Below are positions 1 to 9,777 of a stretch of DNA of 64,000 bases, piece by piece. The notes beneath the pieces are model-generated. The model worked only from the letters and a program-made list of their open reading frames with translations. It was not told the origin of the DNA and ran no database searches. Every line of letters starts with the position of its first letter. Positions within the stretch are counted from its first letter, which is position 1. A program made the position numbers and the translations under genes. The stretch comes from Anagrus nilaparvatae (Eukaryota; Arthropoda; Insecta; Hymenoptera; Mymaridae), in contig JAKSXM010000272.1 of the NCBI GenBank assembly GCA_022575985.1, positions 25,478,501-25,542,500 of the forward strand, in the 5' to 3' direction.

Positions 1-1
1 C

Positions 2-1504
2 GACATGGTACTTTTCATCGAGAAAGGCATCAGAGGTGGAATAAGCCAATGCAGCAACCGCCATGCCAAGGCCAACAACCCTTACATGAAGCCGGAGAAT
101 TTTAATGAAAACGAAGACATTAATTACATCATGTACTTCGATATTAACAACCCCTATGGCTGGGCAATGAAATACCCTTTACCATACGGTAATTTCGAGT
201 GGGTCAAGCAAGAAGACATAAAAAATACCGACTTCTTTGTCAACGACGATTCTCCGGTGGGCTATATTCTAGAAGTCGACCTCGAGTACCCTGTAGATTT
301 ACACGATCAACACAAGGACCTACCGTTTTGTCCGGAGCACGCTACTCCTCCAGGCGCAAAGCAAACAAAATTACTAGCTACTCTACACGATAAGAAAAAG
401 TACGTGGTCCATTACAAGTATTTGCAACAAGTTTTAGAAAACGGATTAAAACTCAAGAAAATACACAGGGTGCTTAAATTTCAACAGCGACCTTGGCTAC
501 GAGAGTACATCGATTTAAATACACGGTTGCGAGCCCAATGTTTGAACGAATTCGAAAAAAATTTTTATAAATTGATGAACAACGCCATCTATGGTATTTT
601 ATGATAATAATAATATGTTTTTTTTTTAATGTAATTTTTCTATTTACATTTAATTTTTTTCCACCAATTTTAGGTAAGACTATGGAAAATGTACGTGCCC
701 GTATAGATATCAAGTTACGGACTTATTGGAGCGGGCGTTACGGTGTAGAGTCACTTGTATCTAAGCCAAATTTCAAGAGATGCACGATTTTTACCCCGGA
801 ATTCGTTGCGATCGAAATGGGAAAAACGGAAGTCTACATGGATAAACCCATTTACGCTGGCTTCAGTATTTTGGATATTTCGAAAATATGTCTCTACGAA
901 TTCCACTATGCATACATGAAGAAAAACGTAGGGAATGACTGTAAACTTCTTTATTGTGACAGATTCTCTTATCTACGTCATAAATGGTGTCAACATTTAC
1001 GAAATGATGAAAAGAGACACAGAATACTTCGACACTTCGGACTATACGGTGCCTAACGTTTATGGCATAGAGAAACATAACAACAAAGAGCCCGGTAAAA
1101 TGAAGGACGAGTGCAAAGGCCGAATCGTAGATGAATTCTACGGAACCAGAAGCAAGGTGTATTTTGTCAGTTACGAAGACGAAGTTTTCTGCAAAAAACT
1201 CAAAGGTATAAAATCCAGCGTCGTGAGTGCAACGATTGACAAGGAAGACTACCGAAAATGTATTTTTGACGAAACGTTGCAGTACAGAGATCAGTACATC
1301 ATACGATCCAGATTTCATAATGTCGTGACAGAAAAGCAGACAAAATTGGCTCTTTCACCCTACGATGACAAGAGGTATTTACTTCCAAATACCACGGAAA
1401 CATTACCATGGGGTCATTATCAGGTAGACGTGGACAAATATTTGATCGAAAAACAAGGTACTGAACAAAAACTAAAAGAATTCAAGAAACAAATGTTGCA
1501 ATGA
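2..1504 (+). pseudogene. Protein-primed family-B DNA polymerase, 3' part, intron-containing and frameshifted
   Basis: Replicative polymerase of the DNA_pol_B_2 type used by Polinton/Maverick and adintovirus-like elements, now in the host genome. The reading frame is open at the left edge, so the N-terminal exonuclease part lies outside. Visible: a motif A-like segment ([12 protein letters not shown], about 130-180) and motif B ([12 protein letters not shown], just before 594). The frame then hits a stop, but a GT...AG interval at 594-673 restores it in phase after motif B, so this looks like a real 80 bp intron. A second break lies near 955-962, inside the catalytic YCD-type motif C: the remainder continues in another frame to the stop at 1502-1504, consistent with a 2-base loss. 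AATAAA follows at 1565. The lesion hits the active site, so a working enzyme is unlikely unless it is a sequencing error. Family call is firm; which element type is inference. Confidence 0.82.
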
Positions 1505-1764
1505 ATTTAATGTATATTTGTAAATAGTTGTTTATAATTTTTTTCTTATTACTAGTTTTTCCTAAATAAAAAAAAATAATTACATAACCTAACTAAATTG
1601 TCTCATTATTTAATATACCTAGTATGATAAAATTATTTATTATTATTGTTATTATTAATGAGGGAAATAATAAAAAGAAGAAGTTTTTTGTCAAGAAGAA
1701 AGTAAGCATTTAATTTTTTTTGAATTAAATTTATTTTACGAAAAAAATTACAAAATATTAAAAT
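1505..1764. other. AT-rich spacer between converging genes
   Basis: Spacer of about 260 bases between the ends of the polymerase remnant and of the acidic-tailed gene on the other strand. It holds a polyadenylation-like AATAAA (1565-1570) and a TTATTATTATTG-type simple tract. No coding potential seen. Confidence 0.6.
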
Positions 1765-2319
1765 TTATTTTAAATCAACTTCATCTCTTCCTTCGTCTTC
1801 TTCTTCGTCTTCATCATCATCATTATCATCATCATAACCTGATTCCCCTTTAACTAATTGATCATAAGAACTTATTTCTGGTTTTTTGTGTCTACAAATT
1901 TCTATATTAAAATCATCATATTGCGTATCATGTAGAAGAATCAATTGAGCTGTCGAATCCCAAGTTTTCTCATTGAATTCGTAATATTTTGTTGAATCAT
2001 CATTCTGATATTTTACTAGGATTTTTTCCATCTCCATCTTAACTCTTCTTTCGATACAAATATTTACGTGTCTGTCATCAAATCGCCATTTATCTTTTAG
2101 CTCAAAATTAAAGTAATCTAAATCTGAGGAATATACATCGTCCGAAGTATACACATATACGTTTAGTTTTACACACCTTTCCAACATTTCAAACGGATAA
2201 AAATAAAAATTTTTAGTAACTGAGAATCTTTTGAGTTTTGAACAGCACGGGTAGTCTGCATCACACTGTAAACGAACATTTACTTTTACGTCTGGAGGAT
2301 AATTTATGTAAATCGACAT
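1765..2319 (-). CDS. Small acidic-tailed protein, paralogue A (unknown function)
   Basis: Single-exon gene of 184 residues, not recognised. I place the start at the internal ATG (2319) rather than at 2346 because the diverging paralogue at 2639-3175 begins with the same MSIYI.YP sequence. Shared landmarks with the paralogue are an N-terminal MSIYI.YP, a Phe-rich PFE block, an (I/V)Y.YTS motif, IERR, a TWD motif, a DTxYxxFNIE motif and a strongly acidic C-terminal tail (poly-Asp/Glu), here ending RDEVDLK. No signal peptide or membrane helix is evident. A textbook insect core promoter lies upstream: TATAAAAG at 2404-2411 and TCAGT initiator at 2377-2381 on this strand, about 32 bases apart, giving a short leader of about 60 bases. 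The position between two polymerase remnants suggests a gene of the same virus-like element; that is inference. Confidence 0.7.
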   Translation of the reverse strand: MSIYINYPPDVKVNVRLQCDADYPCCSKLKRFSVTKNFYFYPFEMLERCVKLNVYVYTSDDVYSSDLDYFNFELKDKWRFDDRHVNICIERRVKMEMEKILVKYQNDDSTKYYEFNEKTWDSTAQLILLHDTQYDDFNIEICRHKKPEISSYDQLVKGESGYDDDNDDDEDEEEDEGRDEVDLK

Positions 2320-2638
2320 CTTTTTTTTTTTTGCTTTTAAACACAAACGTATGAACAGCTAAGAAGCTAATGACTGACTGATATTTTTGTTACTTAGAAT
2401 CTTCTTTTATAGGATTATTTGCCTTATAGGAGTCGCCACTATCAATCAGGACGCGCCATTTATATAAGAGGTTAAGGTGGTTAATATTAAAAACTTGTGA
2501 TGACATCTGTAATTTCTACAAAAGGAGGAATTTTATATAAAAAATCATCAGTCTATATTTATCTGCTGACACGTTCGTGTCTTGTAAAAAAAAAAAAAAT
2601 AATTTTGAGGTTATATCTGACATAAAAAGATTTTCAAT
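2320..2638. promoter_or_regulatory. Bidirectional promoter region between the two paralogues
   Basis: Shared upstream region of the two diverging paralogues. On the minus strand TATAAAAG (2404-2411) sits about 32 bases before a TCAGT initiator (2377-2381). On the plus strand TTATATAAAA (about 2533-2542) lies just before ATCAGTC (2547-2553), and a further TATATAAG sits at about 2460. The two flanks resemble each other when one is inverted (a GCTG...ACGTTYGTGT block followed by a poly-A run before each start), as expected if the whole region is an inverted duplication centred here. Confidence 0.55.
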
Positions 2639-3175
2639 ATGTCAATTTATATTCATTATCCTACAGAACGAGAAATCAAAGTTCATATAATCGATAGTGA
2701 TTTCGTTGGCGAAGAATATTGCAACAGATGTATAAAAAATAAAATAGCAACATTTAGTCTGAAAGAAAATTCAGTTTGGCCATTTGAGTATGTCGATTTT
2801 GTATGTCAAGAAATTACTGTATATATATACACTTCAGAAAATATTAATGATGTAAGGGGAAATTTCGAAGATTTTTATTTCGTATTATACGATCATGGAA
2901 AATATGAAAAAAGATACTTACAACTAAAAATTGAAAGGAGAAATATGGAAGATAGAGAGAAAATCATACTTAAAGATGAATCAAATAAAAATAGCATAAG
3001 ATTCTATGGATTTACAAGTATAACTTGGGATGATGATATTTGTGAACAATTTCTAGAAGATACTAAATATCATAATTTTAACATTGAATTTTGCAAAGAA
3101 AAATTAGAATTAAGTCATTATGAAAAAATAGCTGATGATTCTGATGTAAGTGATGAAACTGACGAAGATGAATGA
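2639..3175 (+). CDS. Small acidic-tailed protein, paralogue B (unknown function), tail shortened
   Basis: Single-exon gene of 178 residues, homologous over its length to the minus-strand gene ending at 1765 (MSIYIHYP start, WPFEYVDF block, VYIYTSE, IERR, TWDDD, FNIEFC). The acidic tail stops at DETDEDE, but the bases immediately after the TGA (3173-3175) read on in frame as RDEVDVK followed by TAA, matching the paralogue's terminal RDEVDLK. One GGA-to-TGA change therefore removed the last eight codons. The otherwise intact frame and clear divergence suggest selection kept the protein for some time. Function unknown. Confidence 0.7.
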   Translation: MSIYIHYPTEREIKVHIIDSDFVGEEYCNRCIKNKIATFSLKENSVWPFEYVDFVCQEITVYIYTSENINDVRGNFEDFYFVLYDHGKYEKRYLQLKIERRNMEDREKIILKDESNKNSIRFYGFTSITWDDDICEQFLEDTKYHNFNIEFCKEKLELSHYEKIADDSDVSDETDEDE

Positions 3176-3292
3176 AGAGACGAAGTTGATGTAAAATAAA
3201 TATGTAGTTACTTCTAAATAAATAATTTTTTTCTTCAAATTTTTGTATTTTTTATTTGGTTAACCTTGTATTCCATATAAAAGTAAGGCAAT

Positions 3293-3392
3293 TATGTAAG
3301 ATAAGTTAATGTACAAACCTGCGGCAACATCTATAACTAGCTTCTTTTCCAGGTAGCTATAATGAAACTCGTAAAGACAGACTTTAAAAATA

Positions 3393-3424
<32 letters not shown>

Positions 3425-3475
3425 GACTTCTATCTTTGCGAGTTTAACCACTGCAATCTTATGTTACCATATATG
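3293..3475 (-). pseudogene. Second, opposite-strand remnant of the family-B polymerase
   Basis: Translation of the minus strand gives KIEV, then an Ile-Tyr run made by an (AT)n microsatellite, then LDIFKVCLYEFHYSYLEKK. This corresponds to the segment of the plus-strand polymerase around positions 820-950 (KTEV ... LDISKICLYEFHYAYMKK). It is a short decayed piece: the microsatellite has replaced the intervening residues and the catalytic and C-terminal parts are missing. Its orientation mirrors the copy at 2-1504. Confidence 0.72.
3398..3424. repeat. (AT)n microsatellite
   Basis: About 13 TA dinucleotides in a row, lying inside the opposite-strand polymerase remnant, where they read as an Ile-Tyr run. 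Confidence 0.9.
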
Positions 3476-3590
3476 ATGCTATTTATTAGCTTGTAAAAGT
3501 TTTTCAAAAACTCACTGGTTGATCGTGCTCACATGAGTCTAATTAATCCATATAGCTTTTGAACCAAGGAGAGTAATTGAATTTTAATAA
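3476..3590. other. Short unassigned spacer
   Basis: AT-rich sequence between the polymerase remnant and the minisatellite; no feature seen. Confidence 0.5.
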
Positions 3591-4835
3591 TACACTGCGC
3601 TGATTTTCCTTAAAGTGAGCGGATTTTGCATAAACAGCGCCACTTTTTACATAAACTGCGCGGATTTTCATATCAACTGTGCTTACTTAGGGCCATTTTT
3701 TATATAGTTAGCGCCACTTTTTACATACATAGCGCCGATTTTAATATAGTTAGCGCAATTTTCGTATAGTTAGCCCAAGTTTTATATAGTTAGCGCCACT
3801 TTTTACATACTTAGCGCAATTTTAGTATAATTAGCACAAGTTTTAGTATAGTTAACGCAATTTTTGTATAGTTAGCGCAATTTTTGTATAGTTAGTACAA
3901 TTTTTATACAGTTAGCGCAATTTTTGTATAATTAGGCCACTTCTTATATAGTTAGCGCCGATTTTAATATAGTTAGCGCAATTTTTGTATAGTTAGCACA
4001 AGTTTAAGTATAGTTAGCGCAATTTTTGTATGATTAGCACAAGTTTTAGTATAATTAGCACAAGTTTTAATATAGTTAGCGCAATTTTTGTATATTTAGC
4101 ATAAGTTTTAATATAGTTAGCTCCAATTTTAATATAGTTAGCGCAATTTTTGTATAATTAGCGCCTTTTTTAGTATAGTTAGCGCAATTTTTATGTACTT
4201 AGCGCCACTTTTTATATAGTTAGCGCAATTTTTGTATAGTTAGCGCAAGTTTTAGTATAGTTAGCGCAATTTTTATATAGTTATCACAAGTTTTAGTATA
4301 GTTAGCGCCAATTTTAATATAGTTAGCGCAATTTTTGTATAGTTAGCGCAATTTTTATATATTTAGCGCAATTTTGGTATATTTAGCCCAAGTTTTAGTA
4401 TAGTTAGCGCAAATTTTGTATAGTTAGCACAAGTTTTAGTATAGTTAGCGCAATTTTTGTATAGTTAGCGCAATTTTTATATATTTAGCGCAATTTTGGT
4501 ATATTTAGCCCAAGTTTTAGTATAGTTAGCGCAATTTTTATATAGTTAGCGCAATTTTTGTATAGTTAGCGCAAGTTTTAGTATAGTTAGCGCAATTTTT
4601 GTATAGTTAGCGCAATTTTTATATAGTTAGTACAATTTTAAGTATAGTAAGCGCCAATTTTAATATAGTTAGCGCAATTTTTGTATATTTAGCGCCTTTT
4701 TTAGTATAGTTAGCGCAATTTTTATGTACTAATCGCCACTTTTTATATAGTTAGCGCGATTTTTGTATAGTTATCGCAAGTTTTAGTATAGTTAGCACAA
4801 TTTTTATATAGTTATCGCTGTTTTTATATAGTTAT
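3591..4835 (+). repeat. Minisatellite of about 20 bp units (TTAGCGCAATTTTTGTATAG type)
   Basis: About 1.24 kb of head-to-tail units whose core is TATAGTTAGCGC followed by AATTTTTG, AAGTTTTAG, CACTTTTTA or CAATTTTAA. Units are most degenerate at the left edge (about 3591-3700) and most regular in the middle. Some multi-unit blocks are themselves repeated (4341-4395 resembles 4461-4515), showing block amplification. The GCGC dinucleotides stand out in an AT-rich setting. No coding capacity. Confidence 0.93.
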
Positions 4836-4986
4836 CATCTAACTTGAATAAACTATTATGAAGTTTGCTGATGATTACCGAAAGTATGTGAACTTAAAAA
4901 ATATAAAAGTATTATCGAAGATTATCGAATTATGAACATAATTTGTTTTGTTATATAGTTACATTCACTCCTATTATTTAGTCAGT
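4836..4986. other. Upstream region of the FLYWCH gene
   Basis: AT-rich; a TCAGT motif lies directly before the ATG at 4987. No clear TATA box at the right distance. Confidence 0.4.
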
Positions 4987-5813
4987 ATGAAATATAATCT
5001 CAAAATGTTAACATCGGAAGATTTACTTAGTCGGAAGGGTAAGCAGCTTAAAAAAATAGATAACCAAGTTTATCATTTTGGTTGGAAAATCCGCTCAGGT
5101 GATGTATGGAGGTGTGTACGAAAAATGTGTAAGGCAAAAGTTTTAATCTGCGGAGATTCTATAATACCTAAGAATTTGGAACACAATCATTTAAACAGTT
5201 ATAAATCATTGAAAGTTGAAAATCAGAAAAAGTTAGAGAATTTATCTAAATCTTATCACGTGGAAACAAGTGATGATGATGGTGATGATGATGATGATGC
5301 GGATAATAATGAGTTAAAAGGTTTCCAAGAAGAAAAAAAATACGATTCTAACAAAAATTTATTTCATTTTAAAGAACTTGATAATAAAAAAAAACTTTGT
5401 GCGATAAGGCAACGAATACAGAAAAATCTGTTCGAAGTGTAGGAGTAAACACGATCGAGTCATCATTTACTAGCAATAAACCTACGAGAAATAAATTGAA
5501 AAAAACAAGAGATCAAACCAACAGTCAAAATAATTTACCTCAAATAAATTTTAATATGGTTGAACCTGATGAATCATTCAATAAGAGCTTTAAAAGTTCT
5601 ACAGATCAAAATTTGTTATATCCTTCTGCTCAAGGTTCAACACGCAGTGATACCAGAGAATCGTCATTCTTTTACGACAACTGGGATGATCCTAATGAAC
5701 TTGTTGATCACCTGAGAGTATTAGTGACTGAGAGAGAACATGGTTTTACTGGACATGATAATGAAATTAAGTTCATAATTGAAGAATTAAGGACAGCTGA
5801 GATTATATATTAA
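4987..5813 (+). pseudogene. FLYWCH-type zinc-finger protein, split by a frameshift at an A9 tract
   Basis: Two frames together make one protein of about 275 residues. The first (4987-5442) carries a FLYWCH-like zinc finger: a Gly-Trp segment, WRCVRKMCKAKV and a closing HNHL, followed by an Asp-rich stretch. The second is open from just after a run of nine A at 5386-5394 to the stop at 5813 and ends in a conserved-looking block, DDPNELVDHLRVLV ... NEIKFIIEELRTAEIIY. Block ends of this kind are familiar to me from uncharacterised mobile-element or multicopy proteins of insects. A one-base change in the A9 tract would join the frames; it may be a real mutation, a sequencing slip or, less likely, programmed slippage. 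AATAAA at 5856. A decayed second copy of the C-terminal block lies at 9270-9400, so the family is multicopy. Confidence 0.65.
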
Positions 5814-6575
5814 AATATAATAATGTATTTTAAAAATTTTTAAGAATGATATTTGAATAAAGAAAAATATGTTCAGCATGCAAACTATTTTGTACTTACT
5901 TAACTTCCTTTAAGATAAGCTAAATTATTCTTTAAAAAAAAATTATAAATTTCTAATTTTATGTAGAGAATTATTTAAATTTTAAGGTTTGTATAGGATT
6001 ATAAAAACTTTGCGGTTATGTTAAGGATTAATTACATTTTGAGGTTATGTAAAAGATTTTTACATAATACATTTTAATTTCTAGGTTTAGTAAAAAAAAA
6101 TTATTAGATTGTTATAAAAAAAAATTATTATATTAAATGTAAATGACTGATTTTGTAAATAATTTTAAATTTATTACATCGTAATGTTTATCAACTCCCA
6201 TGTTTTTTTTAGTTATTTTTTTTTGTCCTTTTCATTAAAAAATATTGATAATATGAAATCATTTTCTATAAAAATTAAAGATTTTCTGTGCCGTTTACCA
6301 AAGCGTTTCAAATCGCGTAAACGTAGTCTTGATAGATCTATTAGACTCTGAAGTCTTTTTTTTTTTTAATCATTTTTTAATAATTTTTAAATTTTATTTT
6401 ATAAACAAAATATATCAAATTTACTCATAAATTACTATCCAACAAATTTAGTTTCAACTTTATATTTTTTTTGTTTGGATCTATTTCGGAAAAATATCTA
6501 ATATTTGCAATTAACAGTATCCATTTTTTATTCTATAAAAAATTAAAAATTAAATTAACTTATTTTAAACGCATA
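5814..6575. other. AT-rich intergenic DNA
   Basis: About 760 bases of very AT-rich sequence with the polyadenylation signal of the preceding gene near its start. I see no gene or repeat in the remainder. Confidence 0.5.
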
Positions 6576-7417
6576 GGGTACCCACACCGGTTACTACAGG
6601 TGATCCAGTTACTATGGGACGACAAAAATTGTATTAGAATTTAATTATTTTTTTTTCTTAAAGCTGTAATCCTTTTATATAAAAATTTTATTTTCTATAT
6701 TTTTATTCTAAGCGATCATTTCTTTGTTAAAATAAAAATATTAAAGTATAAAATTTATTTTAAAATTTAAACGCTCTTAATTAAAATCTTCTTTAATTAA
6801 TTTTACGGTTTTGAGTTATAATTTATATTGATGATTTTATTGAAAAAGGTCTTTTTTAACTAAGTTGTTTAAAATTGATCTAACATTAATTAAAATATTA
6901 TTTATTTAAATCTAGTATATAGTACCAAATAACTATTAACGTTTTTAACTATTACTATGCTTAAAAAGATTATTTATAACCTGAAATTCTTCGCAAGAAT
7001 GTTCTATTTAAATTGCTTAGTTTGGATATAAAAAATTTGGATTTAAAAAATGAAGAAAAAAGCTAGTGTAAATAAAAATAAAAAATTTCAAGTTAATAAA
7101 AAACTAAAAAAAAATAAGACGTAATTACGATAAGGAACAACTAAAATTGTAGTGACTGGTACGTAGTAATAGGAAAAATGTAATAACTGGCACGTAGTAA
7201 TTAGGTCGGTCCGTAGTAACTGGTGATTTTTGGGGTTAAATTTAAGACGTATTTAATTCAAAAAAGTTATTTTCGAGCAAATTTTTATTTTTAATTTATT
7301 TATAAGACTTTAGTTTATTTTAAATGAAAACCTGGTTAAGAAACATAAAAAATTAGAAATAAATGCGAGAAAAATTATGTCACTATAAAAAATCCGTTGT
7401 AACCGGTGCGTGTACCC
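6576..7417. mobile_element. Non-autonomous transposon with GGGTAC-type inverted ends, TA-flanked
   Basis: The left end GGGTACCCACACCGGTTAC (6576) matches the right end (read inverted from 7417: GGGTACACGCACCGGTTAC) with few mismatches. Each end abuts a TA dinucleotide (6574-6575 and 7418-7419), as for Tc1/mariner-like target duplication. Short GTAGTAACTGG-type repeats occur near both ends (about 6590-6620 and 7150-7220). The 842 bp interior is AT-rich without a transposase frame. Confidence 0.65.
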
Positions 7418-7558
7418 TATAACATAAAATTTTAATACTTACATAAGCAAATATAGATACAATATATAAAAATTGTATCAGAATTATTTTCAACGGTATC
7501 TCATTTATTTTAAGGTTGGAAAGAGCAACCACAGAGCTAAAGATTATTTTTATATATT

Positions 7559-8377
7559 CCCGATCGAACAAGTCGGGAGTATTGCCACCTGAATTCCTGC
7601 GGGCCTCCTTCGAATTGCCACCTACCGGCCTGCCTCGAAATGTCACGCGGGCCTCCGGCGGCCCGCTAGTGGCTTGCCGCCTTAATACAACTGCGCATGC
7701 GTTTTTTTATATTAAAAATTATACACACATATGTAATTGTTTGTTTTGTTATTGCAGTTTTTAAAATTTTTTCTTGTGTCCATATTATTATTTTTTGCAG
7801 AATATGTCTTTTGTTAATTTACCTAACATATCAAAATTTTATGTTGTAAAAATCATTATTGATGATGAGTTTTTTAAAAATAATTTAGTTATATGTCCAG
7901 TTGAGTGGTTTAAAAAAGTAAATACCAGAGTTTTACTTAGCTTTCCAAATCCACCTTTTAAAACTCAAGATGATATTGATTTTTATAAAAATATGGCCAA
8001 ATCAAGAGTAAACATTATTCCTTCATCTTGGGGTGAATACCCCTTTGAAGTTAGAAAACCGTTTGAAATATTTAAGGCTGCAAATATTTTTTTAAATTCC
8101 GTTCCAATAGAAACAACTGACGTATTGTTGTCTTATTTTATTTTTTTCTTTTTGTTCTTTAAAAAAATCTTCCATTTTAAGTATAATAAAAAATTTTTTA
8201 ACAGCAGAAAAATACTCTTTTTCTTTTAATTTTGCGCATGCGTTTTTAAGTTATGGTGGCAAACCGTACTAGGGCCGCTGGAGGCCCGCGTGACATTTCC
8301 GCCAGAGGGCCTCTGGAGGCGAGGTGGCAATCCGCCTGCTGCCCTCCGGTGGCCCGCTCCTACCGGTTTCGATCGGG
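7559..8377. mobile_element. GC-rich terminal-inverted-repeat element, 819 bp
   Basis: Two GC-rich arms of about 140-150 bp face each other: 7559-7700 and, inverted, 8230-8377. Shared blocks in order are CCCGATCGAA, ATTGCCACCT, AAATGTCACGCGGGCCTCC, GGCCC, TTGCC(G/A)CC and GCGCATGCG. The outermost bases CCCGATCG/CGATCGGG are exact inverses. No clear target duplication is visible. The arms contrast sharply with the AT-rich surroundings, suggesting recent arrival or a different mutational history. The interior holds one truncated reading frame. Confidence 0.78.
7804..8229 (+). CDS. Truncated N-terminal exon of a transposon-type protein (DUF4806-like N-terminus)
   Basis: Lies inside the GC-rich inverted-repeat element. 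The ATG follows directly on a splice-acceptor-like TTTTTTGCAG, so the element may carry a 5' intron. The first 95 or so residues (V-P-x-E-W followed by a LLSFPNPPFKT segment, then a VNIIPSSWGEYPFEVRK segment) resemble the N-terminal regions of insect multicopy proteins with a C-terminal DUF4806. After about residue 110 the frame becomes a low-complexity Phe-rich run, probably intron or junk: a GT donor follows VPIETTD near 8129. This looks like a captured first exon in an internally deleted copy. Family assignment is from memory of motif spacing and is tentative. Confidence 0.45.
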   Translation: MSFVNLPNISKFYVVKIIIDDEFFKNNLVICPVEWFKKVNTRVLLSFPNPPFKTQDDIDFYKNMAKSRVNIIPSSWGEYPFEVRKPFEIFKAANIFLNSVPIETTDVLLSYFIFFFLFFKKIFHFKYNKKFFNSRKILFFF

Positions 8378-9269
8378 TTAGAAGAAACAGCTTCAAAATT
8401 AGAATGAGTCTTATATTCTCAATTTCGATCCCCAGCGCACCAATTGGAGCTCACTTTATCCCCACTACCATCCTGTGTCTAGTAACCTCTAAAAAACTGT
8501 TTTTATAATACATTAAAAGAGTATAGTATTTATTAAAATCTTAAGACTATTTTAGTTGAAAAAATTAAAAAAAATAAAAATTTTAGGAACAAAAAGTCAA
8601 TAAAAGATAAAACTTTATGATCATAAGTTAAAAAAACATAATTTCTGTCAAGTTTAACCGTATTGAGATAATTTTAATAAAATTTGCACCGATTTATATA
8701 TATTTATACATATATTTACGTGAACTAGAATTGAATTTATTAACTATAGTAAAATTATGAAGATAATCGATAATTACCGATGTAAATATAAGTAAGTTCA
8801 TAGGTAAAAAAAAATATTTATTAAGTAAATTGATTTTAGTTATTTTCAATGTTAGAACTTTATTTTTTGGTTTTATTTGTTTTAAAAATATAAAAAATGT
8901 TAATTTTCAAAGATAAGTATAAAAAAAAGAAAGTTATATAATCCTATAAAATATCGGTATATGTAGTTTAGAAAATTGGAAACATAATAAGCATTAGGTT
9001 TATTTTTTGTCATATTTATTAAGTTTTATGTATGTTATTATTGTTGTTTTTATTTTAAGCTAAAATTCAATTTCCCATGTAAAACTGACTACTTTATTTT
9101 ATTGATTAAAGATTAATTAAAAAAAATTATTTCCAGTTCATAAATGCTTAAACTTTAATAAATTCTATAAAAATTTAAGCTAATGAGCTAATAACTATTA
9201 AATGTTTGAGAATATGTTAAGAATTTTTTGGATTTTGAGGTTATTTAAGGAATATATATATTTTTACTA
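8378..9269. other. AT-rich intergenic DNA
   Basis: No gene seen. Close to the right end the sequence resembles the 3' flank of the FLYWCH gene (TTTTGAGGTTAT phrase), suggesting that more of that element's flank was copied here. Confidence 0.4.
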
Positions 9270-9402
9270 GGATGATCCTAATGAACTTTTTGATCACCTG
9301 AGAGTATTAGTCGTTGAGAGAGAAAACTTGGATTTACTGGATATGACAATGAAATTCAGTGAATAATCGAAGAAGTGAAGACAACTAAGATTTTATATTA
9401 AT
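9270..9402 (+). pseudogene. Decayed second copy of the DDPNEL...EEL C-terminal block
   Basis: Reads DDPNELFDHLRVLVVEREN, then loses frame; the remaining bases still match the C-terminal coding end at 5688-5813 (GACAATGAAATT, then GAAGAAGTGAAGACA and ATTTTATATTA). At least one indel and a stop break it. It documents duplication of the FLYWCH-associated gene within 4 kb. Confidence 0.8.
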
Positions 9403-9777
9403 TAATTTGTTTTTAGAATGTAAAAATTTATAACCGGTTTTGGTGAAAAAAATTTTGAGACAAATAAATTATAAGATTCGAGATATCGAGTGAAAACCAT
9501 AGTTTCAAATATAATTACTTTCATGGAAGAAAATGAGGTATTACATCCAAATTAATTAAAAAAAAAAGTAGTTTGAGATTTTTTAACAAAAACATTTTTG
9601 AAAAAAAAATTAGGTCTTAATTCCATGTTTGTGGAATATCACCGGTTACATACATACACACACACACACATACAGACTTTTTTTAGAAATCGGTTTTTTA
9701 GCTTCCTGAGGTCCCAAAACGTGCTTATATGCCAAAAAATTTTGATCGATCACAATGTTTCCTCTATGAGGAACCAA
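9403..9777. other. AT-rich spacer with ACCGGTT motifs and a (CA)n tract
   Basis: Contains ATAACCGGTTT (about 9429), a CACCGGTTACATACATACACACACACAC tract region (about 9640-9675) and a segment rich in short conserved-looking words. Probably part of a dispersed element whose hairpin end follows at 9778. Confidence 0.4.
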
